50,437 nt of DNA from Chryseobacterium sp. S0630 (GCF_024158915.1 NZ_JAMZGF010000037.1:1-50437), one strand, 5' to 3'; shown: positions 40,294 to 49,577, counted from the first letter of the stretch. Made by a program: numbers and translations. The notes: generated from the letters alone by a model not told the origin.

Positions 40294-42201
40294 ATGATTT
40301 CTCCGCAGGATTTTCAAAAGCTAAAATATGATACTCTTAAGTATTTCTGGGGTTATACCGACTTCAGAGATTCTCAGGAAGAAATTATCAATGCTGTCAT
40401 CAATGAAAAAGACACCTTGGTTCTACTACCTACCGGAGCAGGAAAGTCTTTATGCTATCAACTTCCAGCCTTATTGAAAGAAGGAACCTGTCTTGTTATA
40501 TCTCCTTTGCTGGCACTGATGAAAGATCAGGTTAATCAGCTTAAATCACGTGGGATAGAAGCAGAATATCTGTCCTCCGAGCTGGATGAATATGATGCAG
40601 AAGCAGTGTATGACCGTTGTAAAGAAGGACTTACTAAACTACTCTATGTTTCTCCTGAAAGACTTACCAATAGTCAGTTTATTCAAAACATGGAGGAAAT
40701 TCAATTATCCTTCATTGCTGTGGATGAAGCTCACTGTATTTCAGAATGGGGTCAGGATTTCAGACCCAGCTACCAGAATATAAAAGGATTCAGAAGTAAT
40801 AATCCTGAAATTCCTTGCCTTGCTTTGACTGCAACAGCAACTCCAAAAGTTCTTGAAGAAATCAAAAATAAGCTGGAACTGAAAAATCCTTTTGTTTTTC
40901 AAAAGAGTTTCAAAAGAGAAAATATTAAAATTTTCACCGATGAAGTTTCTGATAAATTTCAACGTGTTTTTGATATTTTAAAATATAGCAATGACTCTGG
41001 GATTGTATATGTAAGAACAAGAAAAGAAGCTGAACTGCTGGCAGAATTCCTGAAAAAGAATCAACTGAAAAACGTAGATTATTTCCATGCAGGCTTAACA
41101 ACCAAAGAAAAAAATGCAAGACAGCATCTTTGGAACAATAGCGACAACCATGTTCTTATTTCTACCAATGCCTTTGGAATGGGTATTGACAAAGACAATG
41201 TTCGTTTTGTGATTCACTATTCCCCTGCTGCCTCACTGGAAAACTATTATCAGGAGATCGGAAGGGCCGGAAGAGATGGAAAAGACAGTTTTGCCTTCAT
41301 GCTTTGGAACAAACAGGAACTATTGAATTTTGATCAGGTTCTAAAAAATCAGACACCCAATAAAGCTGAATTTTTGAAGATCATTAGCTACCTCTACTCT
41401 ATTTTTCAGGTAGCAGAATTTGAACTTCCGGAAAAAACTTTTCAACTGAATAGTCTGAGTATACAGAATTTCACAAAACTGTCGAAAGCAAAAATCAACA
41501 ATGTACTCAATTTTCTGCACAACCAGGAAATTGTCTACTACAACGATTATAAAAGTCTGTCTTCACTTGAACTTTTTATCAAAGCTGATGAGATGGACCA
41601 GCTGCCCCAAAAAGATGCCCATTTTATAGAGCTTCTTTTCCGTAATATATCAGGCATTACCACCCACAAAGTAATGTTCAGTGAACAACAGGTAAGCAAC
41701 AAAATCAATATCAGTGTTCCTTTGATCAAAGAACGGTTGAAAGAACTTCAGCAAAAGAATTATCTTGAATATATCGATGGGGCACTAGCCAGTATTAAAT
41801 TCCTGAAACCACGTGATGAAAGAGCTGTGAATAGCGCTTACTGGAAATTATTTGAACATATTCAGAGAAACAAAATTCAGAAATGGGAAGAGATGAAATT
41901 TTACGTAGAAAATAATGACTACTGTAAAATGAAACTTATCCTTGCCTATTTTGGTGAAAAAAATTCAAAAAACTGTGGCCAGTGTTCTGTCTGTGAAAAA
42001 AATAAGCAGTCTATCTTTGGTAAGAACATTTCTCAGCAAATCATCAATTTATTGGCAAAAAAATCGGCTACCATTGAAGAACTGTCTATCCAGCTCAGCT
42101 ATCATTCTAAAGAAAATATCCTTGAAAATCTGATCTTCCTTTTGGATTCAGGAAAGGTAAGAATGTTGAACTTCAGAACATATGCGCTTAATCATGAGTA
42201 A
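40294..42201 (+). CDS. recQ: RecQ-family ATP-dependent DNA helicase
   Basis: 635 aa. Superfamily 2 motifs: FRDSQEEIINAV (motif 0), Walker A PTGAGKS (46-52), DEAH box (144-147) in VDEAHCISEWGQDFRPSY with the RecQ aromatic-rich loop, LTATATP, STNAFGMGIDKDNVRFV and QEIGRAGRDG. The C-terminal RQC part has Zn2+-binding Cys (YCKMKLI ... NCGQCSVC) and a short winged helix; no HRDC domain. It unwinds DNA 3' to 5' during repair and recombination. Lies between a terminator and fmt. Confidence 0.92.
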   Translation: MISPQDFQKLKYDTLKYFWGYTDFRDSQEEIINAVINEKDTLVLLPTGAGKSLCYQLPALLKEGTCLVISPLLALMKDQVNQLKSRGIEAEYLSSELDEYDAEAVYDRCKEGLTKLLYVSPERLTNSQFIQNMEEIQLSFIAVDEAHCISEWGQDFRPSYQNIKGFRSNNPEIPCLALTATATPKVLEEIKNKLELKNPFVFQKSFKRENIKIFTDEVSDKFQRVFDILKYSNDSGIVYVRTRKEAELLAEFLKKNQLKNVDYFHAGLTTKEKNARQHLWNNSDNHVLISTNAFGMGIDKDNVRFVIHYSPAASLENYYQEIGRAGRDGKDSFAFMLWNKQELLNFDQVLKNQTPNKAEFLKIISYLYSIFQVAEFELPEKTFQLNSLSIQNFTKLSKAKINNVLNFLHNQEIVYYNDYKSLSSLELFIKADEMDQLPQKDAHFIELLFRNISGITTHKVMFSEQQVSNKINISVPLIKERLKELQQKNYLEYIDGALASIKFLKPRDERAVNSAYWKLFEHIQRNKIQKWEEMKFYVENNDYCKMKLILAYFGEKNSKNCGQCSVCEKNKQSIFGKNISQQIINLLAKKSATIEELSIQLSYHSKENILENLIFLLDSGKVRMLNFRTYALNHE

Positions 42202-42337
42202 TCAATGATAAGCAATGAATAATGATAGATACGGTGGAATAAAATGTATGTGTTTTGATAAAATACTTTAATGATTTTATCTCTACAACACTGCCACTCT
42301 CCCACGCTAATACCTTCCGACTCTCAGCTCAAAAACT

Positions 42338-42345
42338 TATCTTTG
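42338..42345 (+). promoter_or_regulatory. -7 box (TATCTTTG) of fmt
   Basis: A perfect TAnnTTTG that ends four bases before the fmt ATG, so the transcript is expected to be leaderless. No -33 TTG was found. The 149-bp gap to recQ has nothing else of note. Confidence 0.5.
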
Positions 42346-42349
42346 CAGT

Positions 42350-43297
42350 ATGAAATCATTGAAAGTCGTTTTTTTAGGGACTCCTGAGTTTGCAAAAACT
42401 TCTTTGGAGGCAATCCATCAATCTCACCATCAGGTGGTAGGTGTTGTAACTGTGGCCGATAAGGCAAGCGGGCGTGGACAGAAAATTCACCAGTCACCTG
42501 TAAAAATCTATGCAGAAGAAAACAATATTCCTGTTTTCCAGCCGGAAAAATTGAGAAACCCTGAGTTTCTGGAAGAACTTAGAAAACTGGATGCTGATGT
42601 TTTTGTAGTGGTAGCATTCAGAATGATGCCTAAAGTACTTTTTGAAATGCCTAAAATGGGAACTTTCAATCTTCATGCTTCATTACTTCCTGATTACAGA
42701 GGTGCTGCGCCTATCAATTACGCAGTGATCAACGGAGAAGAAAAATCTGGAGCAACTACTTTCTTCATCAATGAAAAAATAGATGAAGGTAATATTCTTC
42801 TTCAGCAGGAAATGGAAATTTTACCGGACGAAAATGCAGGAAGTCTTCACGACAGATTGATGGAAATGGGTTCAGGTCTTGTTGTTAAAACATTAGATGG
42901 CCTTGCTGAAAATGCTATTGAAGAAAAACCTCAGCCACACGTTGAGCATCCTAAAAATGCTTATAAAATTTTCAAGGAAGATACGAGAATCAATTGGGAA
43001 CAACCTTCAAAAACCGTTCATCAGTTTATTCTGGGAATGTCGCCTTATCCTGCAGCTTTCACCACTTTAAAAATTGACAATGAAGAAAAGGGCTTAAAAA
43101 TATTCGGGGGTAAATTTGAACTTTCTGATCACGGAAAACCAGCCGGAAGTCTCGATATTTCGAAAAATGAATTTAAAATCTATACCCAGGACGGAATTTA
43201 CTATCCTTTGGAACTTCAATTGGAAGGTAAAAAAAGAATGATGGTAAAAGATTTTCTGAATGGCTTCCGAAATTTTGACGGAATTACATTAGGCTAA
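42350..43297 (+). CDS. fmt: Methionyl-tRNA formyltransferase
   Basis: 315 aa. LGTPEFAKTSLEAI starts the Rossmann domain; the catalytic centre N107, H109 (FNLHASLLPDYRGAAPINYAVING) and D145 (EKIDEGNILL) is complete. The C-terminal OB-fold (about 210-315) binds the tRNA. It formylates initiator Met-tRNA in the cytoplasm with 10-formyl-THF. Confidence 0.95.
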   Translation: MKSLKVVFLGTPEFAKTSLEAIHQSHHQVVGVVTVADKASGRGQKIHQSPVKIYAEENNIPVFQPEKLRNPEFLEELRKLDADVFVVVAFRMMPKVLFEMPKMGTFNLHASLLPDYRGAAPINYAVINGEEKSGATTFFINEKIDEGNILLQQEMEILPDENAGSLHDRLMEMGSGLVVKTLDGLAENAIEEKPQPHVEHPKNAYKIFKEDTRINWEQPSKTVHQFILGMSPYPAAFTTLKIDNEEKGLKIFGGKFELSDHGKPAGSLDISKNEFKIYTQDGIYYPLELQLEGKKRMMVKDFLNGFRNFDGITLG

Positions 43298-43320
43298 AAA
43301 TAGATTATATCTCATATAGA

Positions 43321-43360
43321 AAAGTCCCGAAAGTATTTATAAACAAACTTTTGGGACTTT
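43321..43360. terminator. Bidirectional terminator between fmt and crp-like gene
   Basis: AAAGTCCCGAAAGT (43321-43334) pairs with ACTTTTGGGACTTT (43347-43360) with one G-T pair; T's follow on the plus strand and A's precede for the minus strand. Confidence 0.85.
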
Positions 43361-43374
43361 TTATTTTCCAGCCA

Positions 43375-43956
43375 TCAGTTTTTACTGACAATTTTCTTTC
43401 TGATTCTGCTTATAAATTCAGGCGTTACTCCCAGATAGGCGGCAATCTGAATATTGGTAAGACGGTTTGCGGTCTGTGGGTAATCTTTTAAAAATTCAAC
43501 ATAACGTTCATCTGAAGGCTTGCTTAAATTATCAATGATTCTACGCTGTAATGCAATAATTGACTTTTGAAACTTAAGTCTCATTAATCTTTCAATCTCC
43601 GGCATTTCGGCATACAGTTTTTCTTTTTCCTTTTTGGGAATGAGCAGAATCTCACTATCCTCCAGCGCCTGAATATTGAGCTTTGAAGGAATACGGTTGA
43701 CAAAGCTGTCAATATCGGAGATCCACCAGTTTTCAATTCCAAAATACAATATCTGTTCGGCGGCATTATGATGGGTATGAAAAACTTTAAAGCAGCCACT
43801 CACCACAAATCCTTCAAATTCACAAATCTCTCCTTCTTTTAAAAGGAATTCTTTTTTCTTTATTTTCTGAAGACTAAAGGCATTGCAGTATTTTTCCAGC
43901 TTTTCGTCTGAAATATCAATATATCCCCGGATGTGTTTTTTTAAAGACTCAGTCAT
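43375..43956 (-). CDS. Crp/Fnr-family transcriptional regulator
   Basis: 193 aa. N-terminal cyclic-nucleotide-binding-like beta roll (KEFLLKEGEICEFEGFVVSGCFKVFH), the long dimer helix, and a C-terminal helix-turn-helix (LTNIQIAAYLGVTPEFISRIRKKI). The phosphate-binding cassette of true CRP (Glu-Arg-Ser) is not seen and there is no Fe-S Cys cluster as in Fnr, so the ligand is unknown; many Bacteroidetes have such members. 103 bp downstream of ribBA, after a terminator. Confidence 0.87.
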   Translation of the reverse strand: MTESLKKHIRGYIDISDEKLEKYCNAFSLQKIKKKEFLLKEGEICEFEGFVVSGCFKVFHTHHNAAEQILYFGIENWWISDIDSFVNRIPSKLNIQALEDSEILLIPKKEKEKLYAEMPEIERLMRLKFQKSIIALQRRIIDNLSKPSDERYVEFLKDYPQTANRLTNIQIAAYLGVTPEFISRIRKKIVSKN

Positions 43957-43963
43957 GGTTTAA

Positions 43964-43997
43964 AAATAAAAAAAGGTTTAGAAAAATCCTAAACCTT
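43964..43997 (-). terminator. Terminator after ribBA
   Basis: AAGGTTTAG (43973-43981) and CTAAACCTT (43989-43997) pair perfectly. On the minus strand a T-rich tract follows. Confidence 0.8.
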
Positions 43998-44059
43998 ATA
44001 AATTTGTATTACAAACAGTCATTTATTGTGAAAACAATTCACTATTGACCATTCATTAA

Positions 44060-45181
44060 CTATAGTTGTACCATCTCAGTCACCTCTACATCATATCCTC
44101 CAACCTGAGGTTTGATATTAGGGTTTTGAGTGATTACTTTAAACTTGTTGATTCCTAAATTCTTTAAGATCTGCGTTCCGATTCCATAGTCTCTGTAATT
44201 GTACGCTAATGTAGGATGCTGCTCCTGCCCGTCCTGATAGTTCAGGAACTGCTGAAGCTTTCTTAATGTATTTTCAGAATTAGAAACGTTGTTGATAAAA
44301 ATAATAGCTCCTTTTCCAGCTTCATTAACCATACCTGTTACTTTTTCCAACAATGGTTTTTCACCGTTGTTCAGTCTGGTCAATACATCAAAATAAGAAT
44401 CTGAAGACTGTACTCTTACCAAAACAGGCTCATCTACTGTCCAAGCTCCTTTTGTCAATGCAAAGTGGATTTGATCATTGGAAGTCTCTCTGAAAGCATA
44501 AAAATCAAAATCACCGTAGTGCGTTTTCACTTTTTTCTCTTCAAGTCTTTCTACCAGATTTCCTTTTTTAAGCTGATAGTGGATCAGATCTTCGATAGAA
44601 ACGATCTTCATATCATGTTTTTGAGCAAAAGCGTGAAGTTCAGGAAGACGAGACATTGTTCCGTCTTCATTCATGATCTCACAGATTACTCCTCCTTCTT
44701 TCAATCCTGCTAAATGCGTAAGATCAATCGCAGCTTCAGTATGTCCGGCTCTTTTTAATACTCCACCTTTTCTTGCACGAAGCGGGAAAATGTGACCAGG
44801 TCTCATAAAGTCTGTAGGCTTGGATTTCTCATCCATCAGTGCTAAAATAGTTTTTGCTCTGTCCCCTGCAGAAATTCCGGTAGATGTTCCGTTACCCAAA
44901 AGGTCAACCGATACGGTGAAAGCAGTTTCTTTAGGATCGCTGCTTCTGCTTACCATTACTTCAAGGCCTAGCTCATCACATCTTTTTTCAGGAAGCGGCA
45001 TACAGATCAGTCCTCTTCCGTGAAGCGCCATAAAATTGATAATTTCCGGTGTTGTCAGTTCTGCTGCACAAAGAAAATCACCTTCATTCTCTCTGTCTTC
45101 ATCATCTACTACTATGATTATTTTACCATTTTTAAGGTCTTCAATAGCCTCTGGAATAGTATTTAATTTAATATCGGACAT
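44060..45181 (-). CDS. ribB: RibBA-like: DHBP synthase fused to a degenerate GTP cyclohydrolase II domain
   Basis: 373 aa. Residues 1 to about 205 are a complete 3,4-dihydroxy-2-butanone-4-phosphate synthase (VDDEDRENEGDFLCAAE with the acidic metal ligands; RAGHTEAAIDLTHLAG with the catalytic His; ICEIMNEDGTMSR), which makes the four-carbon riboflavin precursor from ribulose-5-phosphate. The C-terminal half (about 210-373) has the RibA fold (THYGDFDFYAF ... PVLVRVQSSDSYFDVL), but the conserved zinc Cys motif is replaced by QSSDSYFD and the second zinc Cys pair and the Arg-x-Glu-Gly-Arg loop are missing. GTP cyclohydrolase II activity is thus unlikely. A promoter lies about 20 bp upstream. Confidence 0.9.
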   Translation of the reverse strand: MSDIKLNTIPEAIEDLKNGKIIIVVDDEDRENEGDFLCAAELTTPEIINFMALHGRGLICMPLPEKRCDELGLEVMVSRSSDPKETAFTVSVDLLGNGTSTGISAGDRAKTILALMDEKSKPTDFMRPGHIFPLRARKGGVLKRAGHTEAAIDLTHLAGLKEGGVICEIMNEDGTMSRLPELHAFAQKHDMKIVSIEDLIHYQLKKGNLVERLEEKKVKTHYGDFDFYAFRETSNDQIHFALTKGAWTVDEPVLVRVQSSDSYFDVLTRLNNGEKPLLEKVTGMVNEAGKGAIIFINNVSNSENTLRKLQQFLNYQDGQEQHPTLAYNYRDYGIGTQILKNLGINKFKVITQNPNIKPQVGGYDVEVTEMVQL

Positions 45182-45199
45182 GTTTACTTTTTATTTGTG

Positions 45200-45231
45200 C
45201 AAAGATACTCATAAAAATAAGCATCTGCCAA
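45200..45231 (-). promoter_or_regulatory. ribBA promoter
   Basis: Minus strand: TTG (45231-45229), 21 bp, TATCTTTG (45207-45200). The leader to the ATG at 45181 is about 12 nt, too short for an FMN riboswitch. Confidence 0.65.
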
Positions 45232-45249
45232 TTAATTATGTATGGTTTA

Positions 45250-46254
45250 TTACGCTTTGGATAAAGAGTCTGCCGCCTCTCTGAAAATCTCGTAAGATCT
45301 CAATCTTTTCTGATGATCGTAGATATGTGAATTAATCATCAGTTCATCTACCTGAAATCTTTCCTGAAAATCTTTAAGCTTTTCCTGAACTTCAGCCTGA
45401 TCTCCGATAAACGTATATCTCAGCTTCTGCAAAACCATAGATTTTTCCATTGGCGACCAGATTTCATCCATGTCATCCACGGGTGGAGCAAAAGGTTTTC
45501 TGTCGTTTCTTACAATATTGATAAATGCCTGGAATAAAGTCGTCGAGATTTTATGGGCTTCTTCGGATGTTTCAGCCGCTACCCCATTTACACAAGCAAT
45601 GATATAAGGTTTGTCTGCATATTTTGACGGCTCGAAATGTTCTCTGTAAATTTTAAAAGCCATTTCCATCTGCTCAGGAGCAAAATGTCCTGCAAATGCG
45701 TATGGCAAACCTAGTTCTGCAGCCAGCCATGCACTATCTGTACTTGATCCCAGAATATAAAGCGGAATATCCAACCCTTCTCCCGGAATGGCACGAACCA
45801 TCGCATCTGAATTTTCTTTTGAGAAATATCTTTGAAGCTCAAGGATCTGTCTTGGAAACTGTTCATTGATAATCGCAGGATTTCTTCCTAAAGCCTGAGC
45901 TGTTAGCCCATCTGTTCCCGGAGCTCTCCCTAATCCAAGGTCTATTCTTCCTGGAAATAAAGACTCCAAAGTTCCAAATTGTTCTGCAATGATCAGAGAA
46001 CTGTGGTTGGGAAGCATAATTCCTCCTGAACCTACTCTGATTGTTTTCGTTCCATTGGCGATGAAACCTATTAAAACAGAAGTTGCAGAGCTTGCAATAC
46101 TTTCCATATTGTGGTGTTCTGCCAGCCAGAATCTTTTATAATTTAAATTTTCAGCGTGATTGGCTAATGATAAGCTGTCCTGAAAAGTATCATGAATGCT
46201 TTTGCCTTGCTTTACCGGTGCAAGATCTAAAACAGAAATTTCAAAATTTTTCAT
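45250..46254 (-). CDS. LLM-class flavin-dependent oxidoreductase (luciferase-like)
   Basis: 334 aa. Single-chain TIM-barrel of the bacterial luciferase superfamily: VLDLAPVKQGKSIHDTFQ, RFWLAEHHNMESIASSA, IRVGSGGIMLPNHSSL and GRIDLGLGRAPGTDG are typical of the MsnO8/YwcH subgroup, which use reduced FMN or F420-like cofactors. Substrate unknown. Starts 68 bp upstream of ribBA with the ribBA promoter between them, so it is a separate unit. Upstream 46255-46559 is AT-rich; only the promoter of the next gene is seen there. Confidence 0.9.
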   Translation of the reverse strand: MKNFEISVLDLAPVKQGKSIHDTFQDSLSLANHAENLNYKRFWLAEHHNMESIASSATSVLIGFIANGTKTIRVGSGGIMLPNHSSLIIAEQFGTLESLFPGRIDLGLGRAPGTDGLTAQALGRNPAIINEQFPRQILELQRYFSKENSDAMVRAIPGEGLDIPLYILGSSTDSAWLAAELGLPYAFAGHFAPEQMEMAFKIYREHFEPSKYADKPYIIACVNGVAAETSEEAHKISTTLFQAFINIVRNDRKPFAPPVDDMDEIWSPMEKSMVLQKLRYTFIGDQAEVQEKLKDFQERFQVDELMINSHIYDHQKRLRSYEIFREAADSLSKA

Positions 46255-46525
46255 ATTGAGATCGTTAATTTTTCCAAAGGTGATAAGGAATCTCCTCTGT
46301 CAATTTCATAATTCTAAATTGGCTCTTAAAACCATACAAATTTAAAACTTAAAAACTGCATTAGTTACTTTTTGTAATTAATAAAAACAATGGATCAGTT
46401 CAGGGAAAAACTATTGGAATAAAATTTTTGTTTATTTGATTTTGCCTATGTAATTTTTAAAGTAAATAATAATGTTAAAAACTTTATTTTAACAAAAATA
46501 ATTCAATAAAAAGAGACATATTCAT

Positions 46526-46533
46526 TATATTCG
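46526..46533 (+). promoter_or_regulatory. Probable -7 box (TATATTCG) of the astacin gene
   Basis: TATATTCG differs from TAnnTTTG by one base and lies 26 bp before the ATG at 46560. No TTG -33 is visible. The rest of the 305-bp gap shows nothing of note. Confidence 0.35.
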
Positions 46534-46559
46534 TATACCAAATTTTTAAAAACTTTAAT

Positions 46560-47408
46560 ATGAACAAAAAAACAAACAGCCTGTTTTATAAGCAGATGCT
46601 GACAGGAAAAGCTGTCTTTATGAGTTTTCTTATTGCTGCTACATTTTCGTCTTGCAGTAAAAACAATGAAGAAATTACTTCTGAAGCTCAAACCAATGCA
46701 TTCAACGCAGAGAATGTAAAAAAAGGACAATTGAACGGCCAGGAAATTACCTATGAAAGAAAAAACGGAATGAATTTTTTCCAGGGAGATATTGTTCTTA
46801 CCGACAAACAATTATCAGAAGGGAATGAAGTTAATAAAGGCGGCGCCAGCTATTCAAGATGGCCTAATGGTAAAATTTACTATACCATTGCCAGCAATAT
46901 GGGTTCTATCAACGTCAATAAAATTAATTCTGCAATCAGCGAGTATAATAATAAAACCAATACTCAGTGGATCTACCGCACCAATCAGTCTAATTATGTT
47001 GAATTTATTTTCGGAAGCTCATCAGGATCTGATGGATGGGCGCATATCGGGTATCAGGGCGGAAAACAAACTGTTTCTTTGGACCAATACATTTCTGTAG
47101 GTTCAGTCATTCATGAAATGGGACATACTGTGGGACTTTACCATGAACATACACGTAAAGACAGAGATCAATATGTAAAGATTCTGTGGAATAATATTCA
47201 AAACGGACAATCTTATAATTTCAATATCTATAATTCCGGAACAGATATAGGACCGTTTAATATTAACTCTGTGATGATGTACTGGCCAACCTCTTATTCT
47301 AAAAATGGCTTACCAACGATTACCAGAGCTGATAACAGCAATTTTACTTATAACAGAACCGGATTTACTACCGGAGATATCAATACCATCAATGCGATGT
47401 ATCCTTAA
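46560..47408 (+). CDS. Astacin-family (M12A) zinc metalloprotease, lipoprotein; flavastacin-like
   Basis: 282 aa. Lipoprotein signal with C32 (ATFSSC), a short pro-region (about 33-97) and a catalytic domain beginning YSRWPNGKIYYTI. The zinc site is HEMGHTVGLYHEH with H185, H189, H195 and catalytic E186, followed by TRKDRD as in astacins. The Met-turn reads SVMMY (M239, Y241), where most astacins have His before the Tyr. Flavastacin of Elizabethkingia meningoseptica, a related flavobacterium, belongs to this family and cleaves before Asp. Probably an envelope-anchored protease, perhaps released after maturation. Confidence 0.92.
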   Translation: MNKKTNSLFYKQMLTGKAVFMSFLIAATFSSCSKNNEEITSEAQTNAFNAENVKKGQLNGQEITYERKNGMNFFQGDIVLTDKQLSEGNEVNKGGASYSRWPNGKIYYTIASNMGSINVNKINSAISEYNNKTNTQWIYRTNQSNYVEFIFGSSSGSDGWAHIGYQGGKQTVSLDQYISVGSVIHEMGHTVGLYHEHTRKDRDQYVKILWNNIQNGQSYNFNIYNSGTDIGPFNINSVMMYWPTSYSKNGLPTITRADNSNFTYNRTGFTTGDINTINAMYP

Positions 47409-47434
47409 ATTTTTAAGAATCATCAATCCATAAA

Positions 47435-47458
47435 AAAAGAACTCTTATGAGTTCTTTT
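47435..47458. terminator. Bidirectional terminator containing the helicase stop codon
   Basis: AAAAGAACTC (47435-47444), loop TTAT, GAGTTCTTTT (47449-47458). The loop contains the minus-strand TAA stop of the helicase. A- and T-rich flanks lie on both sides. Confidence 0.8.
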
Positions 47459-49571
47459 CTTTTTTATAATTATAATGATTAATTAAAATCCTGATTTCGT
47501 TAAATTCAAAATGATTGGGCAATGCATTCTTCCACTCGGTTAAAGTTTCGTGTGGATTTTTGTAGAACTCATCTTCAAAGGCTTTGATTTTATCTGAAGT
47601 AATGACTCTGGCGATATCCAGCAATCCCTGTTCTGCAAATTTGGCAAGATGTCCGATAACAGTTTCTTTCACCAAACCTCTTTCTAAGGCAATTTCTCCG
47701 ATCGTTTTTCCTTGTTCAAACAGCTGGAAAGTTAAAACTTGTGACGGAACTTTAGCAATTTTCAGATTGATTTCTTTGTCATTCTTTTCATCTAAAAGTT
47801 TAGTTTCAAGAAGATGTATCTCTCTCAGACTGTTCAGATATTCTTCAATGTCTTCCAACCAGCTTTTAAATTCTTCGTTATATTGTTTTAGACCTTTCGC
47901 ACCTTTTATTTCGGCATAAAATTCTTTTAAAGGATCGAAAATTTTATTTCTGGTTTCTGTAAAAAAGAAATTAACAGCACCTTTTGATTTACTCTCAATT
48001 TCGGACCACTCTTCTTTCTTTTCAATAAAATTATTGACTTTCTGAAAAATGATACGTTCCAATTTCTCAAATATCTTTCCAAGATTTACCGCTTCATGTT
48101 TCAACTGAAGATAAAGCTGTTTGGTTTTAACGTGATCAATATTCTTGGTAACGATGGAAAGGTTATTCCACTCTTCCACTTCTTTCAAAAACCATGTACA
48201 GTCTAATGTACGTAATACTTTTCTGATACTGTAATCATATTTTTCCTGATTCAGAATCGCCTCCACATGGTCATTGGCAATCGTATCCGTGTGGAAATGT
48301 AAAATCCTGTTATCCTTGAAAATAACTTCGGGAGTAATTTTTGATTTTAAAACTATTCCTTCCAAAGTTCTGCAACGGGATAAAGCTACATAGACCTGAC
48401 CGGCAGTGAAACTCTTTCCGGCATCAATAATCACTTTATCAAACGTTAATCCCTGACTTTTATGAATCGTAACCGCCCATGCTAATTTGATTGGAAACTG
48501 CTCGAAACTTCCCAACACTTCTTCCTGGATATTTTTATCAGTATCAAGGAAATATTTCTTCTGTTCCCAGGTTTCTCTTTTGACAACAATTTCATTTTCA
48601 CTTTCGTCCAGTACAACACGGATTTCATTTTCATCCAATCCGATGATCTCACCCAGTTTTCCGTTAAAATATTTCTTCTCACCGGAAATATCATTTCGGA
48701 TAAACATGATCTGAGCTCCAATTTTCAGTTCTAAAAACTGTTCGTTCGGAAATTGGTTTTCTTTGAAATCGCCTACCAATTTAGCTTCATACACCTGAGG
48801 ATCAACTTTTATTTCTGTCAGTTTTTCCTGATTGATCTCATCTGCCATTTTGTTGTGGGAACACAGATATACATAAGATTCTTTTCCCATATCAAAGTCA
48901 GGATCATACCTTTCATTGAGATGATTGAAATCTATATTATCCACATCACCATCACGGATAGCATTCAGAATTTCCAGAAACTCTTCGTCAGACTGTCTGT
49001 ACACTTTTGTCAGTTCAATGGTAACAATAGGAATTTCTTTAATGGCATGACTGTCAAAAAAGAAAGGTGAGTTGTAATACATTTTCAGGATATGCTCATC
49101 CCTCACTACCGGAGGAAGCTGAAACAAATCCCCGATAAAAAGCATTTGTACACCTCCAAATCTCTGATTATTCCTTCTGATGAATCTCAAAGAAAAATCC
49201 ATCATATCCAGAACATCAGCCCTCAACATTGAAACCTCATCAATGATAATAATTTCAACTTCTCTCAGAAGTTTCAGTTTGTCTTTACGGTATTTGAAAT
49301 GGGGCATCAGATCGGCAATATTATTAGCCAAACTGGTATCTATCCTTTCTGTAGTAGGAAGAAAGGTTCTTAAGGGCAGTCCAAACATGGAATGGATGGT
49401 TACTCCTCCTGCATTAATGGCAGCAATTCCCGTGGGAGCTACTACAATATGCTTTTTCTTTGTACGCCTTACAAAGTCATTAAGAAATGTCGTCTTTCCT
49501 GTTCCGGCTTTCCCGGTTAAAAAAACGCTTCTGTTCGTATATTCTATTAAGTCAAAAAAATGATTATTCAT
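47445..49571 (-). CDS. Pif1-like SF1B helicase with HTH_40-type C-terminus
   Basis: 708 aa from the ATG at 49571 (MNNHFFDLIEY); a TTG three codons upstream falls inside the -7 box and is rejected. Walker A GKAGTGKTTF, then IVVAPTGIAAINAGGVTIHSMF, Walker B IIIDEVSMLRADVLD, GDLFQLPPVV, and the late SF1 motifs AVTIHKSQGLTFDKVIID and GQVYVALSRCRTLEG. These fit the Pif1/RecD2-like group of 5'-to-3' helicases. The C-terminal about 100 residues (FQLFEQGKTIGEIALERGLVKETVIGHLAKF) look like the helix-turn-helix HTH_40 domain also found at the end of RecQ proteins. A middle region of about 200 residues is coiled-coil-like. Function in DNA repair or replication is inferred. Confidence 0.88.
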   Translation of the reverse strand: MNNHFFDLIEYTNRSVFLTGKAGTGKTTFLNDFVRRTKKKHIVVAPTGIAAINAGGVTIHSMFGLPLRTFLPTTERIDTSLANNIADLMPHFKYRKDKLKLLREVEIIIIDEVSMLRADVLDMMDFSLRFIRRNNQRFGGVQMLFIGDLFQLPPVVRDEHILKMYYNSPFFFDSHAIKEIPIVTIELTKVYRQSDEEFLEILNAIRDGDVDNIDFNHLNERYDPDFDMGKESYVYLCSHNKMADEINQEKLTEIKVDPQVYEAKLVGDFKENQFPNEQFLELKIGAQIMFIRNDISGEKKYFNGKLGEIIGLDENEIRVVLDESENEIVVKRETWEQKKYFLDTDKNIQEEVLGSFEQFPIKLAWAVTIHKSQGLTFDKVIIDAGKSFTAGQVYVALSRCRTLEGIVLKSKITPEVIFKDNRILHFHTDTIANDHVEAILNQEKYDYSIRKVLRTLDCTWFLKEVEEWNNLSIVTKNIDHVKTKQLYLQLKHEAVNLGKIFEKLERIIFQKVNNFIEKKEEWSEIESKSKGAVNFFFTETRNKIFDPLKEFYAEIKGAKGLKQYNEEFKSWLEDIEEYLNSLREIHLLETKLLDEKNDKEINLKIAKVPSQVLTFQLFEQGKTIGEIALERGLVKETVIGHLAKFAEQGLLDIARVITSDKIKAFEDEFYKNPHETLTEWKNALPNHFEFNEIRILINHYNYKKEKNS

Positions 49572-49577
49572 CTTCGT

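Noticed and set aside
45182..45249. FMN riboswitch before ribBA
   Set aside because: The promoter leaves only about 12 nt of leader, and no RFN-like sequence is seen.
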